Below are positions 1 to 7,219 of a stretch of DNA of 22,206 nucleotides, piece after piece. This DNA is from Verrucomicrobiales bacterium. Its GTDB lineage: Bacteria; Verrucomicrobiota; Verrucomicrobiia; Limisphaerales; SXQI01. Within the stretch, counting starts at the first letter, position 1. Every line of letters starts with the position of its first letter. Location of the stretch: positions 1-22,206 of the forward strand of contig SXQI01000038.1 of assembly GCA_005793025.1 (NCBI GenBank), given 5' to 3'. The notes under the pieces were generated by a model, which was not told the origin of the DNA, did no database searches, and saw only the letters and a program-made list of their open reading frames with translations. Both the position numbers and the translations under genes were made by a program.

Positions 1-153
1 ACCGACCTGCACCTTGGATTGTGGGCCATAATGCACGACCGAGGGCGTTAGCCGGGAGCCCTCGCTATCGGCCATGACAAAAGGGATTCCCGCCTCGATG
101 ACTGCCACCAAGGAGTTGGTTGTTCCCAGATCAATGCCGACGATTTTGCTCAT
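1..153 (-). CDS. Hsp70/DnaK-family chaperone, N-terminal fragment (runs off left edge)
   Basis: Reading the minus strand from the ATG at 153 gives 51 codons, open to the window edge, beginning MSKIVGIDLGTTNSLVAV. The IDLGTTNS phosphate-1 loop of the actin-like ATPase domain is at residues 7-14, followed by the EGSRLTPSVV segment at 31-40, both hallmarks of Hsp70 proteins. The family binds ATP and cycles on unfolded peptides in the cytoplasm with DnaJ and GrpE. An AAGG sits about five bases upstream of the ATG and supports the start. The divergent methyltransferase gene starts 123 bases away. The segment GIPFVMADSEGSR differs somewhat from classical DnaK, so this may be a paralogue rather than the main housekeeping copy; the rest of the gene is needed to tell. 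Confidence 0.9.
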   Translation of the reverse strand, partial: MSKIVGIDLGTTNSLVAVIEAGIPFVMADSEGSRLTPSVVHYGPQSKVQVG

Positions 154-193
154 GCGAACCTTATGGTGCCACGGAATCTGGTGCGGGCAAGTC

Positions 194-201
194 GGAGAAG
201 G
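194..201 (+). promoter_or_regulatory. Shine-Dalgarno-like GGAGAAGG before alternative ATG at 208
   Basis: GGAGAAGG lies six bases before the ATG at 208, in frame with the methyltransferase and without intervening stops. It is the only good ribosome-binding site upstream of that gene; none precedes the preferred ATG at 277. If used, the protein gains a cysteine-containing 23-residue N-terminus. The codon use of that stretch speaks against it, so the site may be a chance match. Confidence 0.3.
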
Positions 202-276
202 TTTTAGATGTGCGTCTGTGGCATCCCTGTTAGGATCAGAGATAGGCTCCTGCAGCACTGCAGATGGGCTGATGTA

Positions 277-1902
277 ATGAAGAAACGTCCGGACAAAAAA
301 CCCACCAAAGAACTCTACGAACAATTGCGGCGCTTTTCGTGTGAGCAACTTTGGGAGCAGGAGGTTCCCCAGTTCAACTCAGCCACGCCAGAAGTGAGAG
401 GTCAACGGGTGGCATTGATTCGTGCGGTGGGTGTGGTGTTTTCGGAAACTGGCAACGTGGAGCAAAAGGATCGAGCGCGCCCATGGCTTCGTGGGTTGCT
501 TCAGGATCCCGACGAGCGGATCAGGCGGTATGCGATGACGGCCTTGCCGAAGTTGGGAGCTGGGCTGAGTGAAGAGCAGGATTTGCTGAGTTTACTGCGG
601 AAAACAACGCAGGATCGTGAGAAAAAATTTCTAGGCCAAACGCTTTCCAAAATTGGCGGGGTCGCCACCCTTCAGGAATTGAGCCGGCCAACGGGAAAAT
701 TAGGGGCCCAAACGGAACAAAAAGTTCGTGCGAATTTGGCGCGGTCAGAAGCTCCGAGCAGGGTGAGAATGGATCAGGTGCTCACGGAGTTTGGGGGGTT
801 GCGGATTCATCTGCATGGTCGTTACGGGTTGGAGCAAGTGGTGAAGGATGAAGTCGAGGAAGCGATTCAAGCCAAAGGCCAATTTCGGATTGTCGAGGTT
901 CGCAGTGGTCTCGTTGCTCTGACGCCGGTTAAGTCATTCACCTTAGGAGACCTTTACTCGCTTCGTTGTTTTGGATTCTTGAGCTTTGTGCTGGGTTCGG
1001 TGCGTGCGGTGGAGGAAAAGCAGACTTTGGAATCGTTGGCGCGGGTGATGACATCGCCAGTTTCTCGTCGGTTGCTCAAGGCATTCACCGAGGGCTCGAT
1101 CCGTTACCGGCTTGATTTTGTTTCAAAGGGCCATCAACGCGGTGCGGTGCGGCTGTTAGCAGCTCGTGCGTATGCGCTTTGCCCAGAAATCTTGAACGAC
1201 GCCAGAGAAGCTCCGTGGTCGATTGCTATTCGATCGCATGACGGAATCGACTCGGTGGAATTAACACCCAAGCTGACTCCGGATCCCCGATTCTGTTATC
1301 GACAGGATGATGTGCCTGCTGCTTCTCACCCGCCACTCGCGGCATGTCTTGCACGGTTAGCGGGCACGTTGGAGAACGCGGTGATTTGGGATCCTTTTTG
1401 CGGCTCCGGCCTAGAGCTCATCGAGCGGACTCGTCTTGGTGGGGTCCTCGGAGTTTACGGCACGGACCGGAGCGCGGAGGCCATCGAGATTGCTCAAGCT
1501 AATTTCGCCGCGTCGGGTGTTCCCAACGTGCGTTCAAAATTTGTTTGTGGGGATTTCCGTGATTTCGTCCGGGTCGAGGGGCTGGGGCGAAACAGCATCG
1601 GTTTAATCATCACGAATCCGCCGATGGGTAAGCGGGTTCATGTAGGCGACCTTCAACGGTTGATCGAAGATTTGTTATCGGTTGCCGCTGCGGTCTTGCA
1701 GCCTGGTGGAAAACTCGTCTTCGCTAACCCTGTCCATATTTTGAGCCAGAATCCTGTGCTCAAACTCAAATGGCGATCCGTCGTTGATTTCGGGGGATTC
1801 GATTGTCGGGTTGAGGTTTACCAAAAACTTCTACCGACCGAGCAAACTTCGACACCGGAAACGCCGAAAGAAAAACCGATTCATCGACCGCGCAATCGAT
1901 AG
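277..1902 (+). CDS. HEAT-repeat/THUMP-domain class I SAM-dependent RNA methyltransferase
   Basis: The 541-residue product has three parts. Residues about 45-130 are helical and HEAT-like (for example LLQDPDERIRRYAMTALPKL). Residues about 170-305 resemble a THUMP RNA-binding domain. Residues about 335-515 form a Rossmann methylase with the SAM-binding DPFCGSG at 372-378 and the catalytic NPPM at 447-450, the N-P-P-x motif of N6-adenine and N2-guanine methylases. The layout resembles the Trm14/TrmN and RlmL type families, so N2-guanine methylation of tRNA or rRNA is the likely role; the target is not predictable here. An in-frame ATG at 208 has a good GGAGAAGG (194-201) before it, but the 23 extra codons contain four AGA/AGG codons, rare in the rest of the gene, and would crowd the divergent promoter region. 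I therefore prefer 277. The gene converges on cvfB with a 15-base gap. Confidence 0.88.
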   Translation: MKKRPDKKPTKELYEQLRRFSCEQLWEQEVPQFNSATPEVRGQRVALIRAVGVVFSETGNVEQKDRARPWLRGLLQDPDERIRRYAMTALPKLGAGLSEEQDLLSLLRKTTQDREKKFLGQTLSKIGGVATLQELSRPTGKLGAQTEQKVRANLARSEAPSRVRMDQVLTEFGGLRIHLHGRYGLEQVVKDEVEEAIQAKGQFRIVEVRSGLVALTPVKSFTLGDLYSLRCFGFLSFVLGSVRAVEEKQTLESLARVMTSPVSRRLLKAFTEGSIRYRLDFVSKGHQRGAVRLLAARAYALCPEILNDAREAPWSIAIRSHDGIDSVELTPKLTPDPRFCYRQDDVPAASHPPLAACLARLAGTLENAVIWDPFCGSGLELIERTRLGGVLGVYGTDRSAEAIEIAQANFAASGVPNVRSKFVCGDFRDFVRVEGLGRNSIGLIITNPPMGKRVHVGDLQRLIEDLLSVAAAVLQPGGKLVFANPVHILSQNPVLKLKWRSVVDFGGFDCRVEVYQKLLPTEQTSTPETPKEKPIHRPRNR

Positions 1903-1917
1903 GGTTTCGTCGGAGGA

Positions 1918-2778
1918 TTAAGGTTTTTGAGGAGAGGTTTGGGACGAGATTTGTTCGATTCCTCCGGGAGAAAATCGGATTTTCCGTGCTTTATACAATG
2001 CACCCAATGCTTGTTTGAACGATTTTTTGCTTACTCCGAACGTCGCTCGAATGGTGTGAGGAGGGCTGTCGTCGTTCAGGGGTAATGTTCCTGCATTGGC
2101 AGCGAGTTTGGTAAGGATTTGATCTCGCAAGGAGCCGACGCGCTGGTAACCGATCGGGTCGAGGCTGAGATCGATTTTTTCGCCGGCACGCAATGCTCGA
2201 ATGAACCCCGGCATTCGGCTTCCCACGGGGAGAGAAGTGTGAACGGTATCGTGGTAGAGGAGGCCTTCGTGAGTGTTGTCCACAATGGCACGGTAGCCCA
2301 GTTGAGTTTTCTCGATAATCAACAGGCTAACGCCTTGGCCCTTTCGGTAGATTGGGGGTTTCTGGCTCAGGTGTCGATGGAGACGCATGGTGGCGACGAT
2401 GCGGTTCGATTTTTCATCGAGGTGAACAAACACCACTACTTGATCGCCGACGCGGACAATGCCCGCTTGCTCTCGAAAAGGCAGAAACAAATCTTTACCC
2501 AAACCCCAGCCGAGGAAAGCTCCTGCATGGGGATGGACTCCGACGACGGTCAAGGAGGCGAAATCGCCAACCATGGCGAGTGGAGTTTCGGTGGTCGCGA
2601 CGAGCCGATCCTCGGAATCGAGGTACACGAAAACATCGACGAGAACGCCGGGTTTCATCGTCGGTTTTTTGTATTTACCGGGGAGTAGGATTTCGCCCAA
2701 ATTCTCGGCGTCCAGATACAACCCCGGCGGTGCTTCTCGCACGACCGCTAATAAATTCCGTTGACCGATCAATGCCAT
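1918..2778 (-). CDS. cvfB: CvfB-family S1-domain RNA-binding protein
   Basis: The 286-residue product matches the CvfB/YitL family in length and layout. The first two thirds are S1-like beta-barrel segments, with GEILLPGKY near residue 28, GWGLGKDLFLPFRE near 89 and a third segment with GLLYHD near 172. The C-terminus is a winged-helix-like part (GVSKKSFKQALGALYK, about 247-262) followed by KIRF and GGIEQI. CvfB proteins are cytoplasmic RNA binders; in Staphylococcus aureus the family is linked to virulence gene expression and in other bacteria its role is poorly known. The ATG at 2778 begins MALIGQRN, the usual family start. The gene is divergent from the hydrolase gene, with 109 bases between, in which I see no convincing promoter. 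Confidence 0.9.
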   Translation of the reverse strand: MALIGQRNLLAVVREAPPGLYLDAENLGEILLPGKYKKPTMKPGVLVDVFVYLDSEDRLVATTETPLAMVGDFASLTVVGVHPHAGAFLGWGLGKDLFLPFREQAGIVRVGDQVVVFVHLDEKSNRIVATMRLHRHLSQKPPIYRKGQGVSLLIIEKTQLGYRAIVDNTHEGLLYHDTVHTSLPVGSRMPGFIRALRAGEKIDLSLDPIGYQRVGSLRDQILTKLAANAGTLPLNDDSPPHTIRATFGVSKKSFKQALGALYKARKIRFSPGGIEQISSQTSPQKP

Positions 2779-2887
2779 AGGCAGGGATGCTACGCCTCGG
2801 AGAGCGGGGACTACAAATGCGAAATAATAGCCCGACAGTGCTCGTTATTGGCTTGGCTTTGATCAGTTCAAACGACAATGGTTGTGC

Positions 2888-3874
2888 ATGTCATTACGTC
2901 GTCTGGGTCGGGCCGTGTGCATTGTGCTGGGGGCATTGCTGGTGGCGTTTGCTGGGCTATGGCTTTTCTTATATCGGGGGGATGGGACGGGTGCTGCGCC
3001 TCGAGGGTTCGGGAGTGAAAAGCAAATTTACGCATCTCTGATTTTACGGGCGATGAATTTGGTGGATATGAAACCTCCAGTCCCGGCGGGTGTTGTGGAA
3101 CGGTTGGGGGTGGAGTTTAAGCGTGTGGGAGATCGGCCGTTGTTGATGGATATTCACTCGCCCTCTAATTCGGTGGGGAAAGTTCCTGCATTAATTTTTA
3201 TTCACGGTGGAGCGTGGAGGACTGGAAAGCGTCAAGATTATCGGGTTTACACCACTTATTTTGCGACACGCGGGTTTGTGGCGGCGACGATTGATTATCG
3301 ATTGTTTCCGGAAGGGAAAGTCGATCAACAGTTATCCGATTGTCAGGCAGCAGTGGGTTGGGTGCGGATGAATGCGGCATCGTTGGGGGTGGATCCTGAG
3401 CGGATTGTGGTTGTGGGTGGTTCTGCGGGAGGACATCTAAGCTTGCTGGTCGGCTACACCGCAGCACAAGCGGAGGCTAAAGCGACTTCTGGTTGGAGAG
3501 ATCCGCATCGGGTCGCAGCAGTGGTGGATTTGTATGGACCGACCGATCTGACCGCGCCTGAAGCGAACGATGTTTCGGTGGTCAAAGATTTCATGGGCGC
3601 GCCATTGGCTTCGGCACCCGAACGATGGCGTCAAGCGTCTCCTCTGTTTTTGGTGGGTTCGAACAGTCCTCCGACCCTGATTTTTCAAGGGGTGATCGAT
3701 TCGATTGTGGGTGTGAAACAGAGTGATGTTCTCGCAGAAAAATTAAAAAAAACCGGGGTGCGTTTTGAGTATGAACGTTTAGAAGGTTGGCCGCACACGA
3801 TGGATGCAACTGTCCCGATGAATCGGTTTTGTCGGCAACGCATCGAACAATTCCTCGGACGCGTTTTGAAGTAA
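2888..3874 (+). CDS. Membrane-anchored alpha/beta hydrolase (esterase/lipase-like)
   Basis: The 328-residue product starts with a basic stretch and one hydrophobic segment at about 8-29, a signal anchor or uncleaved signal peptide, which places the enzyme outside the cytoplasmic membrane or anchored to it. The catalytic domain is of the hormone-sensitive lipase/BD-FAE carboxylesterase type: oxyanion-hole HGGAW at 106-110, nucleophile Ser179 in GGSAGG, probable acid Asp271 after FQGVI, and probable base His303 in GWPHTMD. The family hydrolyses carboxyl esters such as short acyl or acetylated and feruloylated sugars; the substrate cannot be told here. An in-frame TTG lies two codons upstream, but the ATG at 2888 is the more ordinary start. 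An eight-A run (codons near residue 287) is present. The gene converges on the cysteine desulfurase gene with only 14 bases between. Confidence 0.88.
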   Translation: MSLRRLGRAVCIVLGALLVAFAGLWLFLYRGDGTGAAPRGFGSEKQIYASLILRAMNLVDMKPPVPAGVVERLGVEFKRVGDRPLLMDIHSPSNSVGKVPALIFIHGGAWRTGKRQDYRVYTTYFATRGFVAATIDYRLFPEGKVDQQLSDCQAAVGWVRMNAASLGVDPERIVVVGGSAGGHLSLLVGYTAAQAEAKATSGWRDPHRVAAVVDLYGPTDLTAPEANDVSVVKDFMGAPLASAPERWRQASPLFLVGSNSPPTLIFQGVIDSIVGVKQSDVLAEKLKKTGVRFEYERLEGWPHTMDATVPMNRFCRQRIEQFLGRVLK

Positions 3875-3888
3875 AGCGAGGAGCAGGA

Positions 3889-5025
3889 TTACGACTGGCT
3901 GAGGTCTTGGTAAACCTGTTTTAACGCAGCCAATAATAAATCCCAATCGGACGCGGGTGTTTCCCAGCCGCTACTGAAACGGAGGATCCGCGAGGATTGC
4001 GCCCCCAAACCCATCGCGGTGAGCACCGATGAGGGCTTCTCTTGGCCGCTGGAACAAGCGGAACCTGTTGAGACGGCGAACCCAGCGCGGTCGAGTTTGA
4101 CGACCCACCGGGCTTGGCACGGCACCTCGGGCATCAGGACGGAAACGGTGTTCCAAAGCACAGGGTTTGAGCCTCCTAGAATCGTTGCGCCCGGAAGAGC
4201 TTGGACAAGCTCGGTGCAGAACTTGGAACGCGTGGCTATTTTTTCTGTCAATACATTGGGATCCGCGAGGGTTGAGGTGTGTTGTCGGAGGGCAGCTACC
4301 ATGGAAACGACCCCCGCCACATTTTCAGTCCCGCCACGCCGGCCGTTTTCTTGGGGACCACCCAAAAGGAGTGGCTGAAGCGAGCTGACGGCACTGGGAC
4401 ATTTCAGAAAACCGACCCCTTTGGGACCGCCAAATTTATGGGCCGAACCGATCACGTAATCGGCCTTGCCGAGGTCGCCGCTAGGGAGTTTACCCACCCA
4501 TTGAGTCGCATCGACAATCAAAGGAACACCAACATTTTGGCAGGTCTCAAGGATGCGCCTCCAAGGCTGGAGAACCCCCGTTTCGTTGTTGGCCGCCATC
4601 AGAGCGACGAGGGCAGGACGTTGATCTTGGAATGCAGCTTCGAACCAATCGACATCGATCATGCCTCCAGACGTAGTCGGCGCCAATCGAAGTTGTGACC
4701 CAAAATAATGAGCTGCGGGACTCAGGATAGCGGGATGCTCGATCGTTGAGACGAGGATATTACGATCCTTTTCCAGAACGCGTGAGAAATGATGAAGAAC
4801 AAGATTGGCAGATTCGGTGGCACCTGAGGTCAGAACCACACACGAGGGTTCGCACCCGAGGATTTGAGCGAGTTGAGCGCGAGCTTCCTCTAAGGCGTGT
4901 TCCGCTCGCGATGCCAAACGATGGGGGCTGGAAGGATTGGCAGGGAAACGATCCTGAACCTCGAGCCAAGCCGCCCGCGCCGCTGGATGAAGCGGAGTCG
5001 TGGCATTGTGGTCGAAGTAGATCAT
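3889..5025 (-). CDS. Cysteine desulfurase (NifS/IscS-type class V aminotransferase)
   Basis: The 378-residue PLP enzyme has the full family signature: start MIYFDHNATTPLHP, TSGATESAN at 66-74, NNETG at 146-150, the PLP-binding Lys197 in SAHKFGG, RGGTENV at 230-236 and the persulfide-forming Cys324 in STGSACSSG. It converts L-cysteine to L-alanine and leaves a persulfide that feeds Fe-S cluster or thio-cofactor assembly. The segment after the catalytic Cys is short, as in NifS/IscS (group I) rather than SufS. No IscU, IscR or SufBCD gene is adjacent. It lies divergently next to the gene block 5156-9313, which encodes several Fe-S proteins, so it may be their sulfur donor; that link is inferred from position only. 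A purine-rich GGTGGGGG just before the ATG may be the ribosome-binding site. Confidence 0.93.
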   Translation of the reverse strand: MIYFDHNATTPLHPAARAAWLEVQDRFPANPSSPHRLASRAEHALEEARAQLAQILGCEPSCVVLTSGATESANLVLHHFSRVLEKDRNILVSTIEHPAILSPAAHYFGSQLRLAPTTSGGMIDVDWFEAAFQDQRPALVALMAANNETGVLQPWRRILETCQNVGVPLIVDATQWVGKLPSGDLGKADYVIGSAHKFGGPKGVGFLKCPSAVSSLQPLLLGGPQENGRRGGTENVAGVVSMVAALRQHTSTLADPNVLTEKIATRSKFCTELVQALPGATILGGSNPVLWNTVSVLMPEVPCQARWVVKLDRAGFAVSTGSACSSGQEKPSSVLTAMGLGAQSSRILRFSSGWETPASDWDLLLAALKQVYQDLSQS

Positions 5026-5155
5026 GCCCCCACCCTACCTTGCCCCACCGAAGTTGGCACGGGTCATTTGTCACCTTGAGAGAATGGTCGTGGAATGTTT
5101 GTTGTTTGCTCGGGCTTTCCCTAGGGGTGGTTTTGTGATTTGTTGAGTTGTATTG
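5026..5155. other. Divergent intergenic region between cysteine desulfurase and GcvH-like genes
   Basis: These 130 bases separate two divergent genes and must hold at least the promoter of the five-gene block to the right. I see T-rich stretches such as TTTGTTGTTTGC near 5098 and a CCCTAGGGG palindrome near 5120, but no pair of elements convincing enough to call a promoter, and no recognisable operator. Confidence 0.4.
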
Positions 5156-5632
5156 ATGAATACTGGACGTCCTGAATCACTTGCTTATAGACGATCGCAT
5201 TTTGTGACGCACCTTCCGGTGAGCTATCGTTACAGCGCATCGCATTCGTGGATTGCCCCGGAGGGAGAAGGGTTGTGGCGGGTGGGGTTGACTCGGTTTG
5301 CGACTCGGATGTTGGGAGATATGGTGGATTTCGGGTTTGAGCTTTCTTTGGGTTCGGAGGTTCGGACAGGAGAGATCCTTGGATGGGTGGAAGGGTTTAA
5401 GGCAATTTCGGATATCTATTGCATCGCGGATGGAACTTTTGAGGGTATTAATCCGGCGTTGCGCGAGAAGATTTCGTTGATCAGTAAAGACTGCTATGGC
5501 GCGGGATGGCTTTATGTGGTAGAGGGTGTGCCTGACCCTCAGTGTTTGGACGTGGAGAGTTATCGTCAACTGTTGGATAAAACGATCGACAAAATTTTAG
5601 AGAAGCAGAAATCGGATGAGCACGGTGAGTGA
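5156..5632 (+). CDS. GcvH-like lipoyl-carrier protein
   Basis: The 158-residue product resembles glycine cleavage H-protein. It has the N-terminal RYSASHSWI (like the Y..HEWV of GcvH), GLTRFATRMLGDMV at 44-57, the lipoylation hairpin GEILGWVEGFKAISDIY with Lys82 as the probable lipoyl site, then ADGTFEGIN and a GWLYVVE segment. In GcvH the lysine usually sits in ESVKA; here it is EGFKA. The last 30 residues (QLLDKTIDKILEKQ) form a charged helix beyond the usual GcvH end. No gcvT, gcvP, lipA, lipB or lplA lies in the window, so glycine cleavage is doubtful. GcvH-like carriers are known outside glycine metabolism (LbpA with sHdr sulfur oxidation, GcvH-L in SirTM operons). The ATG at 5156 is preferred over a TTG one codon earlier. 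The stop codon lies 17 bases inside the next gene, suggesting translational coupling. Confidence 0.85.
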   Translation: MNTGRPESLAYRRSHFVTHLPVSYRYSASHSWIAPEGEGLWRVGLTRFATRMLGDMVDFGFELSLGSEVRTGEILGWVEGFKAISDIYCIADGTFEGINPALREKISLISKDCYGAGWLYVVEGVPDPQCLDVESYRQLLDKTIDKILEKQKSDEHGE

Positions 5633-6785
5633 AGGAGAACAGAGTATCAGCGGATCCGCGACGAAGGGGCCGTTGCGGGCGCGTTATGTGATGGTGGGTG
5701 GGTTTTTGGGTGCTGGAAAAACCACCAGCATTTCCCGTTTGGCAACGCATTGGGTAGCCCAAGGGTTGAGGGTGGGGTTGATTACGAATGATCAAGGGTC
5801 GGAGTTGGTGGACACGACGACGTTGCGATCGCGAGGGTTTGCGACGGAGGAGATTGCAGGCGGGTGTTTTTGCTGCCGTTTCGATTCGTTGACCGAGGCG
5901 GCGCGACGGTTGACCGCCCAGACTCAACCGGATGTGTTTATCGCGGAGCCGGTGGGGAGTTGCACCGATCTGGTGGCGACGGTGACTTATCCGTTGCGGC
6001 GGATGTATGGGGCGGAGTATTGCGTGGCACCTTTGAGTGTGGTTGTGGATCCGATTCGGGCGGGGCGGGTATTGGGACTGGAGGAGGGTCCCAAGTTTAG
6101 CGACAAGGTGACTTATATTTACAGGAAACAGTTGGAAGAGGCTGATCTGATCGTGATTAATAAAATGGAACTCGTTTCGGTTAAGCGGATGGCTCGGCTT
6201 CGTCAGGTTCTGCAAACGAAATTTCCGAAAGCCGAGATTTTTGAGATTTCTGCAAGGCAAGGTTTAGGGTTGGAGGCTTGGTTCGAACGATTGAATGGTT
6301 CGGAGCAAGGTCCGGGGAGCGCGATGGAGGTAGATTATCAGGTGTATGCGGAGGGTGAGGCTCTGTTGGGATGGTTGAATGCGACGGTGCAAATTTCCTC
6401 TCGAAAAGGGTTTGATGGCAATCGGTTGCTCAAGATTTTGGCCGTGGAAGCTCAACGGGTTCTCGCTGGAAATCGATCCGAAGTGGCGCACCTGAAGATG
6501 ACGCTTTCGCCGGATTTTGGCTTGGGGGAGATTGGGATTATCAATTCGGTGCGGAACGATTGGGTTCCGGAGTTGGGATCGGAACTTTCGGAACCTGTTG
6601 AGAGCGGTCAATTGATTATCAACCTACGGGCTGAAGCGGCACCAGAGCTGCTCCATAAAGCGGTGACGGAGGCGTTACGCTTGGCCGGAGAAACGATTCC
6701 TCACTTATTTATTCGGCTCGAGCACTTAGAAAATTTTCGACCGGGGAAACCCCAGCCGACCCATCGATTGACTTCGATGAATTGA
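5616..6785 (+). CDS. CobW/G3E-family GTPase (metallochaperone-like)
   Basis: The 389-residue product has the P-loop GGFLGAGKTT at 28-37, ITNDQG at 56-61, the metal-binding GGCFCC (Cys84, Cys86, Cys87) at 82-87, an IAEPVG switch-like motif at 109-114 and VINKMEL at 180-186 in the place of the usual N/TKxD base-recognition motif (Glu for Asp). The family (CobW, HypB, UreG, MeaB relatives) uses GTP hydrolysis to load metals or assist cofactor insertion in the cytoplasm. The C-terminal half lacks the His-rich stretch of zinc-responsive CobW proteins, and its YAEGEALLGWLN segment is not a standard CobW C-terminal domain that I recognise. The start overlaps the GcvH-like gene by 17 bases and the next gene begins 13 bases after the stop. 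The likely role is maturation of a metalloenzyme or Fe-S protein in this block; the metal is unknown. Confidence 0.87.
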   Translation: MSTVSEGEQSISGSATKGPLRARYVMVGGFLGAGKTTSISRLATHWVAQGLRVGLITNDQGSELVDTTTLRSRGFATEEIAGGCFCCRFDSLTEAARRLTAQTQPDVFIAEPVGSCTDLVATVTYPLRRMYGAEYCVAPLSVVVDPIRAGRVLGLEEGPKFSDKVTYIYRKQLEEADLIVINKMELVSVKRMARLRQVLQTKFPKAEIFEISARQGLGLEAWFERLNGSEQGPGSAMEVDYQVYAEGEALLGWLNATVQISSRKGFDGNRLLKILAVEAQRVLAGNRSEVAHLKMTLSPDFGLGEIGIINSVRNDWVPELGSELSEPVESGQLIINLRAEAAPELLHKAVTEALRLAGETIPHLFIRLEHLENFRPGKPQPTHRLTSMN

Positions 6786-6798
6786 AGATGTCTGCACT

Positions 6799-7182
6799 AT
6801 GAGTTCACCTCGACTGCTTTATTGTAACTGTACTTATGCGCAGGTTGTTCCTGCTGAGACCAAGGCGGCGGTGCTGCGTCACCTCTCCGAATCAGGGCAG
6901 GCGTTCGAAGCGGTTGCCGATCTTTGCGAACTTTCGGCGAGGCGCGATCCGAGCCTGAAGCGACTCGCGGAAAGTGGAACGGTGAAGGTGGTGGCTTGTT
7001 TTCCACGGGCGGTGAAATGGTTGTTTGCGTCTTCAAAAGCAACATTGCCGCAGGACGGTGCGGAGATCATCAATATGCGGACGCTTTCCCCGGCGGAGGT
7101 CATTGGTCGATTGGAGTCGAGCGAGTTGCAACCGAATCTTCCGGCTGATACTAAAAAGCCGGTGGGAGTGGAAGCTCCATAG
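6799..7182 (+). CDS. Small cysteine protein, possibly HdrA N-domain-like, function unknown
   Basis: I do not recognise this 127-residue protein with certainty. It opens with LLYCNCTYAQVVP (Cys9, Cys11), then has Cys43 in ADLCELS and Cys67 in VVACFPR, four cysteines in a compact first half, followed by a proline-rich, probably disordered tail. A CxC near the start followed by a later single Cys and a VxACxPR-like stretch faintly recalls the N-terminal domain of heterodisulfide reductase subunit HdrA, whose cysteines ligate an Fe-S cluster; this similarity is judged by eye and is weak. There is no signal peptide or membrane segment. It sits 13 bases after the GTPase and 37 bases before the ferredoxin, so it is very likely co-transcribed with them and may bind an Fe-S cluster or metal. 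Confidence 0.72.
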   Translation: MSSPRLLYCNCTYAQVVPAETKAAVLRHLSESGQAFEAVADLCELSARRDPSLKRLAESGTVKVVACFPRAVKWLFASSKATLPQDGAEIINMRTLSPAEVIGRLESSELQPNLPADTKKPVGVEAP

Positions 7183-7219
7183 GAAACGATCAGAATATAC
7201 GCCGTTTGAAAACCAAAAC

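Noticed and set aside
74..277. Open frame of 67 residues on the plus strand opposite the Hsp70 start
   Set aside because: It is the antisense of the Hsp70 N-terminus plus the intergenic region and resembles no protein.
2119..2688. Open frame of 189 residues antisense to cvfB
   Set aside because: It lies fully inside the well-supported cvfB gene and shows no family motif; it is a complementary-strand shadow.
5481..6260. Open frame of 259 residues on the minus strand opposite the GcvH-like and GTPase genes
   Set aside because: It is rich in His, Pro and Arg, as expected from the antisense of a G+C-biased gene, and both plus-strand genes are clear families.
7025..7219. N-terminal extension of the ferredoxin gene
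   Set aside because: The 65 extra codons overlap the preceding gene, are very Arg-rich and lack similarity to any domain; the ATG at 7220 fits operon spacing.
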